Below are positions 20,076 through 27,511 of a stretch of DNA of 64,000 nucleotides, piece after piece; the first letter of the stretch is position 1; each line of letters begins with the position of its first letter. Source of the DNA: an uncultured Tateyamaria sp. (lineage in GTDB: Bacteria > Pseudomonadota > Alphaproteobacteria > Rhodobacterales > Rhodobacteraceae). The DNA is taken from NCBI GenBank assembly GCA_947501275.1, contig CANMVD010000004.1, positions 124,001 to 188,000 of the forward strand, read 5' to 3'. The position numbers and the translations under genes are program-made. The notes under the pieces are model-generated. The model had not been told where the DNA came from. It saw nothing but the letters and a program-made list of their open reading frames with translations, and searched no databases.

Positions 20076-20545
20076 GCATTGCATCTGATGTTCTTGATTT
20101 CGCGCGCGAAAAAGGCGTTTTAATTGCAACTGCAGAAAGCTGTACCGGAGGAATGGTTGCAGCCGCATTGACCGACATCGCCGGGTCGTCTGCCGTGGTG
20201 GATCGTGGTTTTGTCACCTATTCCAACCGCGCAAAGGTGGACATGTTGGGAGTGTCATCTGCCACGTTAGATCAATACGGTGCAGTCAGCGAAAGCGTTG
20301 CGCAGGAGATGGCAGACGGTGCCCGCAAGGCCGCCGGCGTCGATCTTGCGGTTTCCATCACTGGAATCGCTGGTCCGGGAGGATCTGAACACAAGCCCGA
20401 AGGGCGTGTGTGCTTTGGCATTTCAAGCGCGTCCAGCACACGAACCGAAACCATCGAATTCGGAGCCTTGGGGCGGAGCGTTGTCCGCGCCCGCGCACGG
20501 GACCATGCCCTGAACTTGCTCAAAGATGCGCTAGACGACTTCTAA
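20072..20545 (+). CDS. CinA C-terminal domain protein (NMN amidohydrolase type)
   Basis: 157 residues, only the C-terminal CinA/PncC domain. ATAESCTGGMVAAALT holds the nucleophilic Ser, and SITGIAGPGGSEHKPEGRV is the second signature. PncC enzymes deamidate nicotinamide mononucleotide for NAD recycling; the stand-alone form is common. The ATG at 20072 overlaps pgpA by four bases, making it the last gene of the ispDF-pgpA operon. No terminator hairpin is obvious behind it. Confidence 0.92.
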   Translation: MSIASDVLDFAREKGVLIATAESCTGGMVAAALTDIAGSSAVVDRGFVTYSNRAKVDMLGVSSATLDQYGAVSESVAQEMADGARKAAGVDLAVSITGIAGPGGSEHKPEGRVCFGISSASSTRTETIEFGALGRSVVRARARDHALNLLKDALDDF

Positions 20546-20728
20546 ACACAGACTTTTCTGACTGCACAAATTTTAATCTACCAACCCCAATTTATGCGCA
20601 TTTTTTAATCAATCTCAGCAATGATGATTTTATAACCTCCTTCGCAGCGCATTGCCTCTTTTTTCCGCACTCCGTCTGCGCCACCCCGCAGCCAGACAAA
20701 AATCCGACAGGACCTAACGGAGGGGACA

Positions 20729-21910
20729 ATGAACGGAGCTGATACTGCCTGGATCATCGTGGCGACAGCGCTTGTGCTGCTGATGACGTTGCCGGGGCTT
20801 GCGCTATTTTATGGTGGGCTCGTGCGGGCGAGGAATGTGCTGAGTGTATTCATGCACTGCTATGCAATCGCTTGTTTGATGAGTGTACTTTGGTTTGTGG
20901 TGGGCTATTCCATCGCCTTTGGCGGCGGAACGTCAGGCATCTGGGGCGGCTTGGACAAGCTCTTCCTGAACGGCGTTACCACCGACAGCCTGTCCGGCAC
21001 GTTGCCGGAGGTACTGTTCTTTGCCTTTCAGATGACATTTGCCATTATCACCCCTGCCCTGATTGTCGGCGCTTATGTTGAGCGGATCGGCTTTGGCTTT
21101 GTACTGCTGTTCTCATCACTGTGGATGCTGCTGTGCTACGCACCTGTGGTGCACTGGGTCTGGGGCGGCGGAATGTTGGCCGATGGTGGCATCTTCGGAG
21201 ACACGGGTGTGCGCGACTTTGCCGGCGGCATTGTGGTTCACGAAACGGCTGGGCTTGCAGCCCTCGTCATCGCTGTGTTTCTTGGTGCGCGTAAGACGCA
21301 AACCGTGCCGCCGCACAATCCGGGCATGGTGATGATGGGCGCAGCCCTTCTTTGGGTTGGTTGGTTCGGCTTTAATGGCGGATCGCAACTGGCTGCGGAT
21401 GGCGGTGCTGCCATGGCACTGACGGTCACGCACATCTCGGCTGCGACAGCATCGCTCACATGGGCCCTGTGGGAGCGGATCAAGTTCGGCAAGGCCAGCC
21501 TTGTCGGCATGGTTACAGGCACGATTGCTGGCTTGGCCTCAATTACACCCGCATCCGGGTTTGTCGGACCGATCGAAGCCCTGATCATCGGCGCTGTGGC
21601 TGGTGTGCTATGTCAGGAAGCGGTCAATTTGATCCGCAACAGCTTGAAAATCGACGACACGCTTGATGTGTTCGCAGTGCACGGTGTGGGCGGTATTTTT
21701 GGCACTATCATGATCGCAGTCTTTGGTGCGGGCGCATGGGCGGCACAGCTTGGATCACTTGTGATTGTTGGTGTGTTCACCATTGTTGTCACAACGATTC
21801 TGGTGCTTGTTGTACGTGTCATCACACCGCTGCGCGTCGATCAGGAGACCGAAGAACAAGGTCTTGATCTGATCGTGCATGGCGAACGCGCCTACGACGT
21901 CAGCAGTTGA
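20729..21910 (+). CDS. amt: ammonium transporter, Amt family
   Basis: 393 residues with about eleven membrane helices. The twin pore histidines lie in VVHETAGLAAL and VFAVHGVGGIFG, and the signature DFAGGIVVHETAG is intact. There is no cleavable signal. A strong ribosome site GGAGGGG precedes the ATG at 20729. No glnK gene is adjacent, which is unusual for amt. The AT-rich leader at 20546-20728 should contain its promoter; I see no sigma-54 type sequence. It fits a nitrogen-controlled role near ntrBC. The 3' end overlaps the PrpD gene tail to tail by 19 bases. Confidence 0.96.
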   Translation: MNGADTAWIIVATALVLLMTLPGLALFYGGLVRARNVLSVFMHCYAIACLMSVLWFVVGYSIAFGGGTSGIWGGLDKLFLNGVTTDSLSGTLPEVLFFAFQMTFAIITPALIVGAYVERIGFGFVLLFSSLWMLLCYAPVVHWVWGGGMLADGGIFGDTGVRDFAGGIVVHETAGLAALVIAVFLGARKTQTVPPHNPGMVMMGAALLWVGWFGFNGGSQLAADGGAAMALTVTHISAATASLTWALWERIKFGKASLVGMVTGTIAGLASITPASGFVGPIEALIIGAVAGVLCQEAVNLIRNSLKIDDTLDVFAVHGVGGIFGTIMIAVFGAGAWAAQLGSLVIVGVFTIVVTTILVLVVRVITPLRVDQETEEQGLDLIVHGERAYDVSS

Positions 21911-23139
21911 GCAAACCTTGTCAGGTCGTCCGCTTGGATGGCCTGCCACAGATCATCAGCCCGTGCGCCGACAAGCGCGCGGGCTTTGTCTTGGATCCGG
22001 GTCTGACGCTGCGCGAATGGCGGCGTCGCGTCGAGATCATGCGCATAAACCTCTCCGTCCACGTCGACACGGGCTTGCATTTCGCTGAGGTCGGCATCCG
22101 CACGCACCTTCACACGTTTGCGGAAGGCAACCAAGTCCGGCGCGCATGCACATGCATCGCTGAAGGCCGCGATGTCGCCCGTGTCAAACCCGTGCGCCGC
22201 CATGGCCAACACATGGGCGTAGGAAAATTTGGCACCCAATCCGGTGTCCGGCGCCGTTTGATTGCACACGCTCAGCCACCTTGGATGGGTATGGACAACA
22301 ATCCGTTCCGCTCTGGCGAGTTCAACACCGCGCACGGCCTCAAGCGTTGCATGAAGTCCGTGGCAGCAAGCGTGGAATTTGTGGCTGACACTGCCCATGC
22401 GCCACGCAAACACCACCGACTCTGCCGTGCCGTGATGCGTGGCCCCATAGCCGAGCGGCCCCTCCAATGCCGACAGTGACGACGTCACCCCCGTGGCCGC
22501 CCACGAAGCGGCCTCGACACCCGCACGTGCGGCAAGCCCGGCGTTCAGCGGCTTGCCCATCGTGCCAAATTGCGCCTTCAGGCCAGACGCCATTGTTGCG
22601 GCCAGGCCAATGGCATGTGTGCTTTGGCCGTGATCAAGTTCCATCAGGCGCGCTGCAGCGATGGTGGCCCCGAATGTACCAGCCGTCGCCGTTTGATGAT
22701 AACCGATCTGATAGTGCGCACGCCCCAGCCAAAGTCCAACGGCAACCGAGGCTTCGGCGCCCGCCAAGGCCGCCGCCAACATCTGATTGAACGTTGCGCC
22801 ACGTGTTTCGGCGACTGCCAAAGCCGCGGACAAAACAACAACTGAAGGGTGGCCGATATGGGCAAAATGCGTGTCATCGTAATCCAGCGCGTGAGACAGG
22901 GTACCATTGACAAGGCTTGCCTGTGCGGCATCACCCCGCTCCCCGTCAAAGCGTGTTGCTGGTCCTTGCGCGGTCAACGTCGACGCCCAAGCAGCGAATG
23001 TGCCATCCAGCGCGCCTGCAATCCCACATGCCGCCCAATCCAGCACGGACAAGCGCATGACGTCACGCACATCCTTGGGCGCATCCGCATCTAGATACGC
23101 CAAAAGCGTATCCGCTATTTTACTGCTATTTGGCTTCAA
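21892..23139 (-). CDS. MmgE/PrpD family protein
   Basis: 415 residues. The all-helical MmgE/PrpD fold is recognisable from VLDWAACGIAGAL, NGTLSHALDYDDTH and HFHACCHG-like KFHACCHGLHATLEAV. Characterised members include 2-methylcitrate dehydratase and cis-aconitate decarboxylase; the substrate here is unknown. The start is TTG at 23139, decided by GGGAGGGG just upstream; the next ATG would remove conserved N-terminal sequence. No other methylcitrate-cycle gene is nearby, so a PrpD label would be unsafe. Confidence 0.88.
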   Translation of the reverse strand: MKPNSSKIADTLLAYLDADAPKDVRDVMRLSVLDWAACGIAGALDGTFAAWASTLTAQGPATRFDGERGDAAQASLVNGTLSHALDYDDTHFAHIGHPSVVVLSAALAVAETRGATFNQMLAAALAGAEASVAVGLWLGRAHYQIGYHQTATAGTFGATIAAARLMELDHGQSTHAIGLAATMASGLKAQFGTMGKPLNAGLAARAGVEAASWAATGVTSSLSALEGPLGYGATHHGTAESVVFAWRMGSVSHKFHACCHGLHATLEAVRGVELARAERIVVHTHPRWLSVCNQTAPDTGLGAKFSYAHVLAMAAHGFDTGDIAAFSDACACAPDLVAFRKRVKVRADADLSEMQARVDVDGEVYAHDLDATPPFAQRQTRIQDKARALVGARADDLWQAIQADDLTRFAQLLTS

Positions 23140-23178
23140 TTGCCCCTCCCGGCAGACGCCTCACCAGGCCGGATGGTT

Positions 23179-23622
23179 TTATCCGTAGAGATCCGCCGCC
23201 CGCCGTTCGAACGCACGTACAATGCGCTGCATCGCCTCGTTGAAAACAACACCAATGATGCCCTGCAGGATCGCATTCTTGAATTCGAAGTCTACGAAAA
23301 AAGTGACATCGCATCCGCCTTCTGCGGGCGTAAAAGCCCAATTCGACTTCATATAGCGAAACGGACCATCCAGATATTCTGTGTCGATTTTTTTGGCATC
23401 CGGATACAGCACAACGCGCGATCCAAATCGCTCGCGAAACACTTTGAAACTGATCACCAGATCCGCTTCCATCACCTCGCTATCGCCTTTTGGCGTCACC
23501 GAACGGACCCGCGCTGCAGCACACCAAGGCAAAAATGCGGGGTAAGATCCTACATCAGAGACCAAATCGTACATCTGATCGGCAGTATAAGGCAGGAAGC
23601 GGGTTTCAGAATGCGTCGGCAT
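23179..23622 (-). CDS. RatA/Coq10-type START-domain protein
   Basis: 147 residues. The sequence from HSETRFLPYTADQMYDLVSD to FLPWC, and the later KSNWAFTPAEGGCDVTFFVD, mark the aromatic-rich polyketide cyclase/Coq10 family. Such proteins bind ubiquinone-like lipids; the name RatA comes from a proposed 70S-assembly inhibitor in E. coli. I chose ATG 23622 because relatives begin MPTHSE; ATG 23646 is in frame eight codons upstream. It follows 32 bp behind the PrpD-family gene stop region and is divergent from hpt. Confidence 0.85.
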   Translation of the reverse strand: MPTHSETRFLPYTADQMYDLVSDVGSYPAFLPWCAAARVRSVTPKGDSEVMEADLVISFKVFRERFGSRVVLYPDAKKIDTEYLDGPFRYMKSNWAFTPAEGGCDVTFFVDFEFKNAILQGIIGVVFNEAMQRIVRAFERRAADLYG

Positions 23623-23713
23623 TGCGCTAGGAAGGACCTCGGACATATCAGCTTTGCAGCGATGTGTCGCCTAAACGCGGCGAAATCAAGAGCCAAAACC
23701 TGAGGGTACGATC

Positions 23714-24259
23714 ATGTCACAGCGGCCATATGTCATAGATCAGCTGATCTCGGCCAAAGCCATCGCCGCCCGGATCGAGTCACTTGCCCGCGAGATTGAG
23801 GCGGAATTCAGCGATACAAACAAGTTGGTCGTCGTGGGGTTGCTGCGCGGTAGTTTTGTCTTCATCGCCGATTTGGTGCGCGAACTGGATCTGCCCATCG
23901 AGGTCGACTTTCTTGAGGCGTCTTCTTATGGCGACGGCATGGAAAGCAGCCGGGAGGTGCGCATTTTGAAAGACCTGCGCGGCGCCATTGAAGGGCGTGA
24001 CGTGCTGGTTGTAGAAGACATCATTGATACGGGTCACACCATGTATCACGTCCACCACCTGCTTGAGTCCCGGTCGCCTGCACGGATGAAAACCATTGCG
24101 CTGCTCGACAAACCGACCAGACGAGAAGTCGACTTCAAGTCCGATTGGACCGGATTTGCGATCCCTGACGAATTTGTCGTGGGCTATGGCATCGACTACG
24201 CGCAGCGCAATCGCAACCTGCCCTTTATCGGCAAGGTACGCTTTACCGAAACCGCTTGA
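23714..24259 (+). CDS. hpt: hypoxanthine phosphoribosyltransferase
   Basis: 181 residues. The PRPP-binding loop [14 protein letters not shown], the first active-site segment [11 protein letters not shown], and [19 protein letters not shown] at the C-terminus fix the family. It salvages hypoxanthine and guanine to IMP and GMP in the cytoplasm. The ATG at 23714 is preceded by GAGGGTACG. Its last 17 bases overlap the convergent small gene at 24243. Confidence 0.95.
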   Translation: MSQRPYVIDQLISAKAIAARIESLAREIEAEFSDTNKLVVVGLLRGSFVFIADLVRELDLPIEVDFLEASSYGDGMESSREVRILKDLRGAIEGRDVLVVEDIIDTGHTMYHVHHLLESRSPARMKTIALLDKPTRREVDFKSDWTGFAIPDEFVVGYGIDYAQRNRNLPFIGKVRFTETA

Positions 24260-24458
24260 GCGTCGCGTTTTCCGCGCGAATGACGCGGCCATTTACCAAT
24301 TTATCATGCATGGTATAGGCAGGTGTTTTTCCCTCGCTGATGGCTGCAATCGCAGACATGGCATCGCGCAGATGACAGATCGCAACTTCTGCCGTATTTG
24401 GATCAAGCGCATCAATCAGTCGGTTGATACGCATGTTGACTTTCGAGACATCGACCAT
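24243..24458 (-). CDS. small conserved-looking protein, unknown
   Basis: 71 residues, cytoplasmic and helical, beginning [20 protein letters not shown] and ending in a basic tail. I recognise no family. The ATG at 24458 is preceded by a G-rich ribosome site (GGGGGTGGTGA) and preferred over a GTG ten codons upstream. It overlaps hpt tail to tail by 17 bases. Codon use and the good ribosome site support a real gene; function cannot be given. Confidence 0.6.
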   Translation of the reverse strand: MVDVSKVNMRINRLIDALDPNTAEVAICHLRDAMSAIAAISEGKTPAYTMHDKLVNGRVIRAENATLKRFR

Positions 24459-24564
24459 TTCACCACCCCCGTCGTGTTTGTCCCACACTTAAAACGAGCG
24501 CATCTGGGTCCGAAGTGTCAAGCGCAAATCATTCCCGCGTGAGTTGAAACTTGGTTTTTGTGGC

Positions 24565-25518
24565 TTATCCGCGTGATGCCTTGGCTTGGCGCGCTGATCT
24601 CAGCCGCGCAAAGTCGTCGCCCGCATGGTAAGAAGACCGGGTGAGCGGCGTCGCAGAGACCATCAGGAAGCCTTTCCCATATGCAGCCTTTTCGTAGGCT
24701 GCGAATTCTTCCGGTGTCACAAATCGATCAACACGGTGATGCTTGGGGGTCGGTTGCAGATATTGGCCAATGGTCAGGAAATCGATGTCGGCCGCGCGCA
24801 TGTCGTCCATAACTTGGGCAACTGCCTGTTTGTCCTCACCCAGACCAACCATGATACCGGATTTGGTAAACATCATCGGATCCAATTCCTTGACCCGTTG
24901 CAACAGGCGCAGGCTGTGGAAATAGCGCGCGCCCGGGCGGACTTCGGGGTACAGGCCCGGGACCGTTTCGAGGTTATGGTTGAATACATCGGGCCGCGCC
25001 TCGACCACAACTTCCAGAACGGACGGGTCACATTTGATGAAATCAGGCGTCAGGATCTCAATGGTTGTAGTCGGGCTGCGATGCCGGATGGCGCGAATGG
25101 TTTGCGCAAAGTGATCAGCGCCACCGTCTTCAATATCGTCCCGATCCACCGACGTAATGACGACGTGGTTCAAACCTAATTTTTCCACGGCATGGGCCAC
25201 CCGCCCCGGCTCAAACACATCTAGGTCTTCCGGTGGTTTGCCTGTCGCGATGTTACAGAAGGTACAGGCGCGGGTGCAGACTTCGCCCATGATCATCATG
25301 GTGGCGTGCCCCTGGCTCCAGCACTCACCCACATTCGGGCAGCCGGCTTCTTCGCACACGGTGACAAGGTTGTTATCACGCATGATCTTTTGCGTGTCCT
25401 TATACCCTTGGCTTGTGGGCGCTTTGACTCGAATCCAGTCCGGTTTCTTGGGCTGCGGATTGTCCGGGCGGCGCGCCTTTTCGGGGTGACGTTGCTCGGG
25501 TATCTTGAGATCACGCAT
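24565..25518 (-). CDS. lipA: lipoyl synthase LipA
   Basis: 317 residues, a radical SAM enzyme. The auxiliary cluster motif [12 protein letters not shown] and the radical SAM motif CTRACTFC are both intact, and the C-terminal RSSYHAGDD motif carries the cluster serine. It inserts two sulphurs into octanoyl groups on lipoyl domains. The ATG at 25518 has GGTGGA about ten bases upstream; a TTG five codons earlier is less likely. The 240-bp gap upstream contains a short inverted repeat and the terminator of the next gene. Confidence 0.97.
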   Translation of the reverse strand: MRDLKIPEQRHPEKARRPDNPQPKKPDWIRVKAPTSQGYKDTQKIMRDNNLVTVCEEAGCPNVGECWSQGHATMMIMGEVCTRACTFCNIATGKPPEDLDVFEPGRVAHAVEKLGLNHVVITSVDRDDIEDGGADHFAQTIRAIRHRSPTTTIEILTPDFIKCDPSVLEVVVEARPDVFNHNLETVPGLYPEVRPGARYFHSLRLLQRVKELDPMMFTKSGIMVGLGEDKQAVAQVMDDMRAADIDFLTIGQYLQPTPKHHRVDRFVTPEEFAAYEKAAYGKGFLMVSATPLTRSSYHAGDDFARLRSARQAKASRG

Positions 25519-25537
25519 GGATCGGTCCACCAAATGG

Positions 25538-25554
25538 TTTAGCGTTAAACTAAA
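25538..25554. promoter_or_regulatory. inverted repeat upstream of lipA
   Basis: TTTAG and CTAAA arms flank a seven-base spacer, 20 bp before the lipA start. The region is AT-rich relative to its surroundings. It could be a regulator site or part of the promoter; the arms are short and chance is possible. Confidence 0.3.
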
Positions 25555-25701
25555 TCTAGTATAGCTGGCGTCACTTTAGAATGCCACCGGGACGCATTGC
25601 CGCTATGCGATATCAGTCGGGGATTTGCGATCCATCAACACCCTTTAAGGCACGACGAATCCCGAAGACCCACCTACATCCGATACCCGAAACTGAAGAT
25701 C

Positions 25702-25744
25702 AAAAAAATGGCGCTGTGGGGAGAGACACAGCGCCATTTTCAAA
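25702..25744 (-). terminator. bidirectional rho-independent terminator
   Basis: A 14-bp stem (25705-25718 with 25727-25740) encloses an eight-base loop. A run of seven A on the left gives a U-tract for leftward transcripts; four T follow on the right. It lies just beyond the stop of the DUF6456 gene and should end that transcript before lipA. Confidence 0.85.
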
Positions 25745-25758
25745 GGATCGGTATGAGG

Positions 25759-26931
25759 TCAGCCAATCAGGCCGCCCCCCGGTCCCGTCGTTTCATCATA
25801 GTGCTGCTTGAGGCGCATCAGGGCGATCCGCAGAACAATCTTGCCCGAGCGCGCAGACCAACCAAGCCGCTTTTCCGCTGATTCCAGCCCTTCAAGATAG
25901 CAACAGCAGCGCAGAACCACATCGGACAGGCCGGGTCCAAGATCCGACAGCGCACCTGCAACACGGTTGCGCGCGGCATCAGGGCCGCTGCCTATACCAC
26001 TGTCCTGTGCAAAACCGCCACGACCTCCACCTGTCAAAAACCGATCCCAGTTCTGGGCAACACGTGGACCCATTTGCGCCAACTCGAAATCCTCGCGCAA
26101 ACGTTCCCCTGCTGTTACCAGATCGTCACTCAGAAAAGGTTTTCCGTTTTTGTCACGGCGACGTGCGAGGGCTGTCAGTGGGGATTCAGCAAGATTATAG
26201 CGGACGCGTCGCGTTTGCCCGGTATCCGCGTCGCGCACTGTACGCTCACCCCAGACACGGTGTTGGTCGGCAAACGGGGTCGCGTCCTCGGCCAGGCCCG
26301 GCGCTGCCTCATGCGGCGCGTCGGGCGATTGACGCAACATCTCATCGTCCGAGCCCTCGAGCATTTCGGCAAGGGCTGCGCGACCGGCAGTTGTGATCTT
26401 GTAGCGTGTGATGCGCCCGGCACGTTCGGCGCTGATCCAATCCTGCAGCGCCATGGCTTCGGCCACTTTGCGGTCCACGACAGCGGTACGCGTGCTTGAT
26501 CCGGTGACACCATCCCGCACCACAACCGCTTTTTCCATATCTACGGCCACGGCCAGCACCGCACCGGTTTCACACAAACGTCGCAACACCCGCTGCGCGT
26601 CACGCGACAAGGTCGTGGCATCTGGGCCCAGGTCTTTCTTGGCTGCTTGCATCACTGTGTGATCCTTTTGATATACCTTTTGTCCCGACAGTCCGTTTAC
26701 TTGCATACCTGCCCCCAATTTACGCAGAGCTGCATCGATCAGTGGGTCGTCACGGCGCGTTTCAAATCTGCGGATTTGGCGCAGCACAGTCGACGCATGA
26801 CAGCCTGTCCGGCGGGCGAGTTCACGAATGGGCAGGCCCGCTTCGGTATGCGCAAGGTAGTTGCGCGCCGCATCCGGTACCCATGTCGGTAGTCCCGACA
26901 GAACACTCTGTGATCCTTGGATTTGAAGCAT
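25759..26931 (-). CDS. gafA: HTH and DUF6456 protein, GafA-like gene-transfer-agent activator candidate
   Basis: 390 residues. An N-terminal HTH (about 30-75, with GLPIRELARRTGCHASTVLR) is followed by a middle region and a C-terminal DUF6456 domain with SPLTALARRRDKNGKPFL and GERLREDFELAQMGPRVAQN. As I recall, Rhodobacter capsulatus GafA, the direct activator of gene transfer agent genes, has this layout and is controlled by CtrA. The ATG at 26931 has GAGGACGG upstream; an in-frame GTG at 26985 lies inside a DnaA box and is unlikely. A CtrA-like box lies 86 bp upstream. The symbol is tentative; DUF6456 identity is firmer. Confidence 0.7.
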   Translation of the reverse strand: MLQIQGSQSVLSGLPTWVPDAARNYLAHTEAGLPIRELARRTGCHASTVLRQIRRFETRRDDPLIDAALRKLGAGMQVNGLSGQKVYQKDHTVMQAAKKDLGPDATTLSRDAQRVLRRLCETGAVLAVAVDMEKAVVVRDGVTGSSTRTAVVDRKVAEAMALQDWISAERAGRITRYKITTAGRAALAEMLEGSDDEMLRQSPDAPHEAAPGLAEDATPFADQHRVWGERTVRDADTGQTRRVRYNLAESPLTALARRRDKNGKPFLSDDLVTAGERLREDFELAQMGPRVAQNWDRFLTGGGRGGFAQDSGIGSGPDAARNRVAGALSDLGPGLSDVVLRCCCYLEGLESAEKRLGWSARSGKIVLRIALMRLKQHYDETTGPGGGLIG

Positions 26932-26977
26932 TGCGACTTTTCCGTCCTCTTTTGCGTGATCTTGGACTGACGCCAAG

Positions 26978-26997
26978 TTATCCACACCTTATGCACA
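26978..26997 (+). promoter_or_regulatory. two adjacent DnaA boxes
   Basis: TTATCCACA (26978-26986) is the perfect DnaA 9-mer, and TTATGCACA (26989-26997) follows after two bases in the same orientation. A weaker inverted copy, TTGTCCACA, is at 27138-27146. They lie 47-66 bp upstream of the GafA-like gene, next to a CtrA-like box and an AT-rich stretch. DnaA control of the gene, or a replication-linked element, is possible. Confidence 0.55.
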
Positions 26998-27016
26998 CAA
27001 CCTAGGGATGCATTAG

Positions 27017-27031
27017 TTACTCATAAGTTAA
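27017..27031 (+). promoter_or_regulatory. CtrA-like box (one mismatch)
   Basis: TTAC-N7-TTAA differs from the CtrA consensus TTAA-N7-TTAA at one base. It lies 86 bp upstream of the GafA-like start and 173 bp upstream of the DUF6477 start. CtrA control of gafA is reported in Rhodobacter capsulatus, so the site fits. Confidence 0.45.
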
Positions 27032-27203
27032 CAGTCATCGGTATACGCAGCATTGTTTCTAAATAATAAACAGTTGCTAAAGGAACGAGCGGACGCGGCT
27101 CACCCCACGCAACACCCGCCTGAGTTGTGCAACGGTATGTGGACAAGTTGTCCATCAAGACCTGGCATCAGATCCGGTCAAGGACCCTACTGGAGTACCG
27201 GAA

Positions 27204-27506
27204 ATGCAAGATATTCTGTCTATGTTGAACGCCCTGCGCCGTCCCCGTCTGCTGATGCGTGCCGCTCGAATCGGCGCCGAAGACTACCGCCGCGCAGCCC
27301 ATCTGCCCCGTCTTTTGGGGTACGGGCAGTTGCCGCGCCATGCAGCCGCGCTGATGCGGTTAATGGAAATAGAGGCGGATCTGAACACGCAACGCGTCGA
27401 AGACGATTCGGCCTACAGCCTGTTGCGCCACATAGACGTATTGATCGCCATCGTTGGAGAAGCCCGTGTGATGCGCGCCGCTCAAGGGGCAAACGCATCA
27501 CATTGA
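27204..27506 (+). CDS. DUF6477 family protein
   Basis: 100 residues, helical, beginning MQDILSMLNALRRPRLLMRA, which matches DUF6477 as I remember it. Function is unknown. The family is largely confined to Rhodobacterales, and members lie near the DUF6456 regulator. The ATG at 27204 has GGAGTACCGGAA ahead of it. It runs divergently from the GafA-like gene across 272 bp and ends five bases before the convergent MttB-family stop. Confidence 0.8.
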   Translation: MQDILSMLNALRRPRLLMRAARIGAEDYRRAAHLPRLLGYGQLPRHAAALMRLMEIEADLNTQRVEDDSAYSLLRHIDVLIAIVGEARVMRAAQGANASH

Positions 27507-27511
27507 GCACA

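Noticed and set aside
20546-20728. sigma-54 promoter before amt
   Set aside because: No TGGCAC-N5-TTGC-like pair is present; the NtrC here also lacks GAFTGA.
26932-26985. upstream GTG start for the GafA-like protein
   Set aside because: The GTG lies within a perfect DnaA box and has no ribosome site; ATG 26931 has one.
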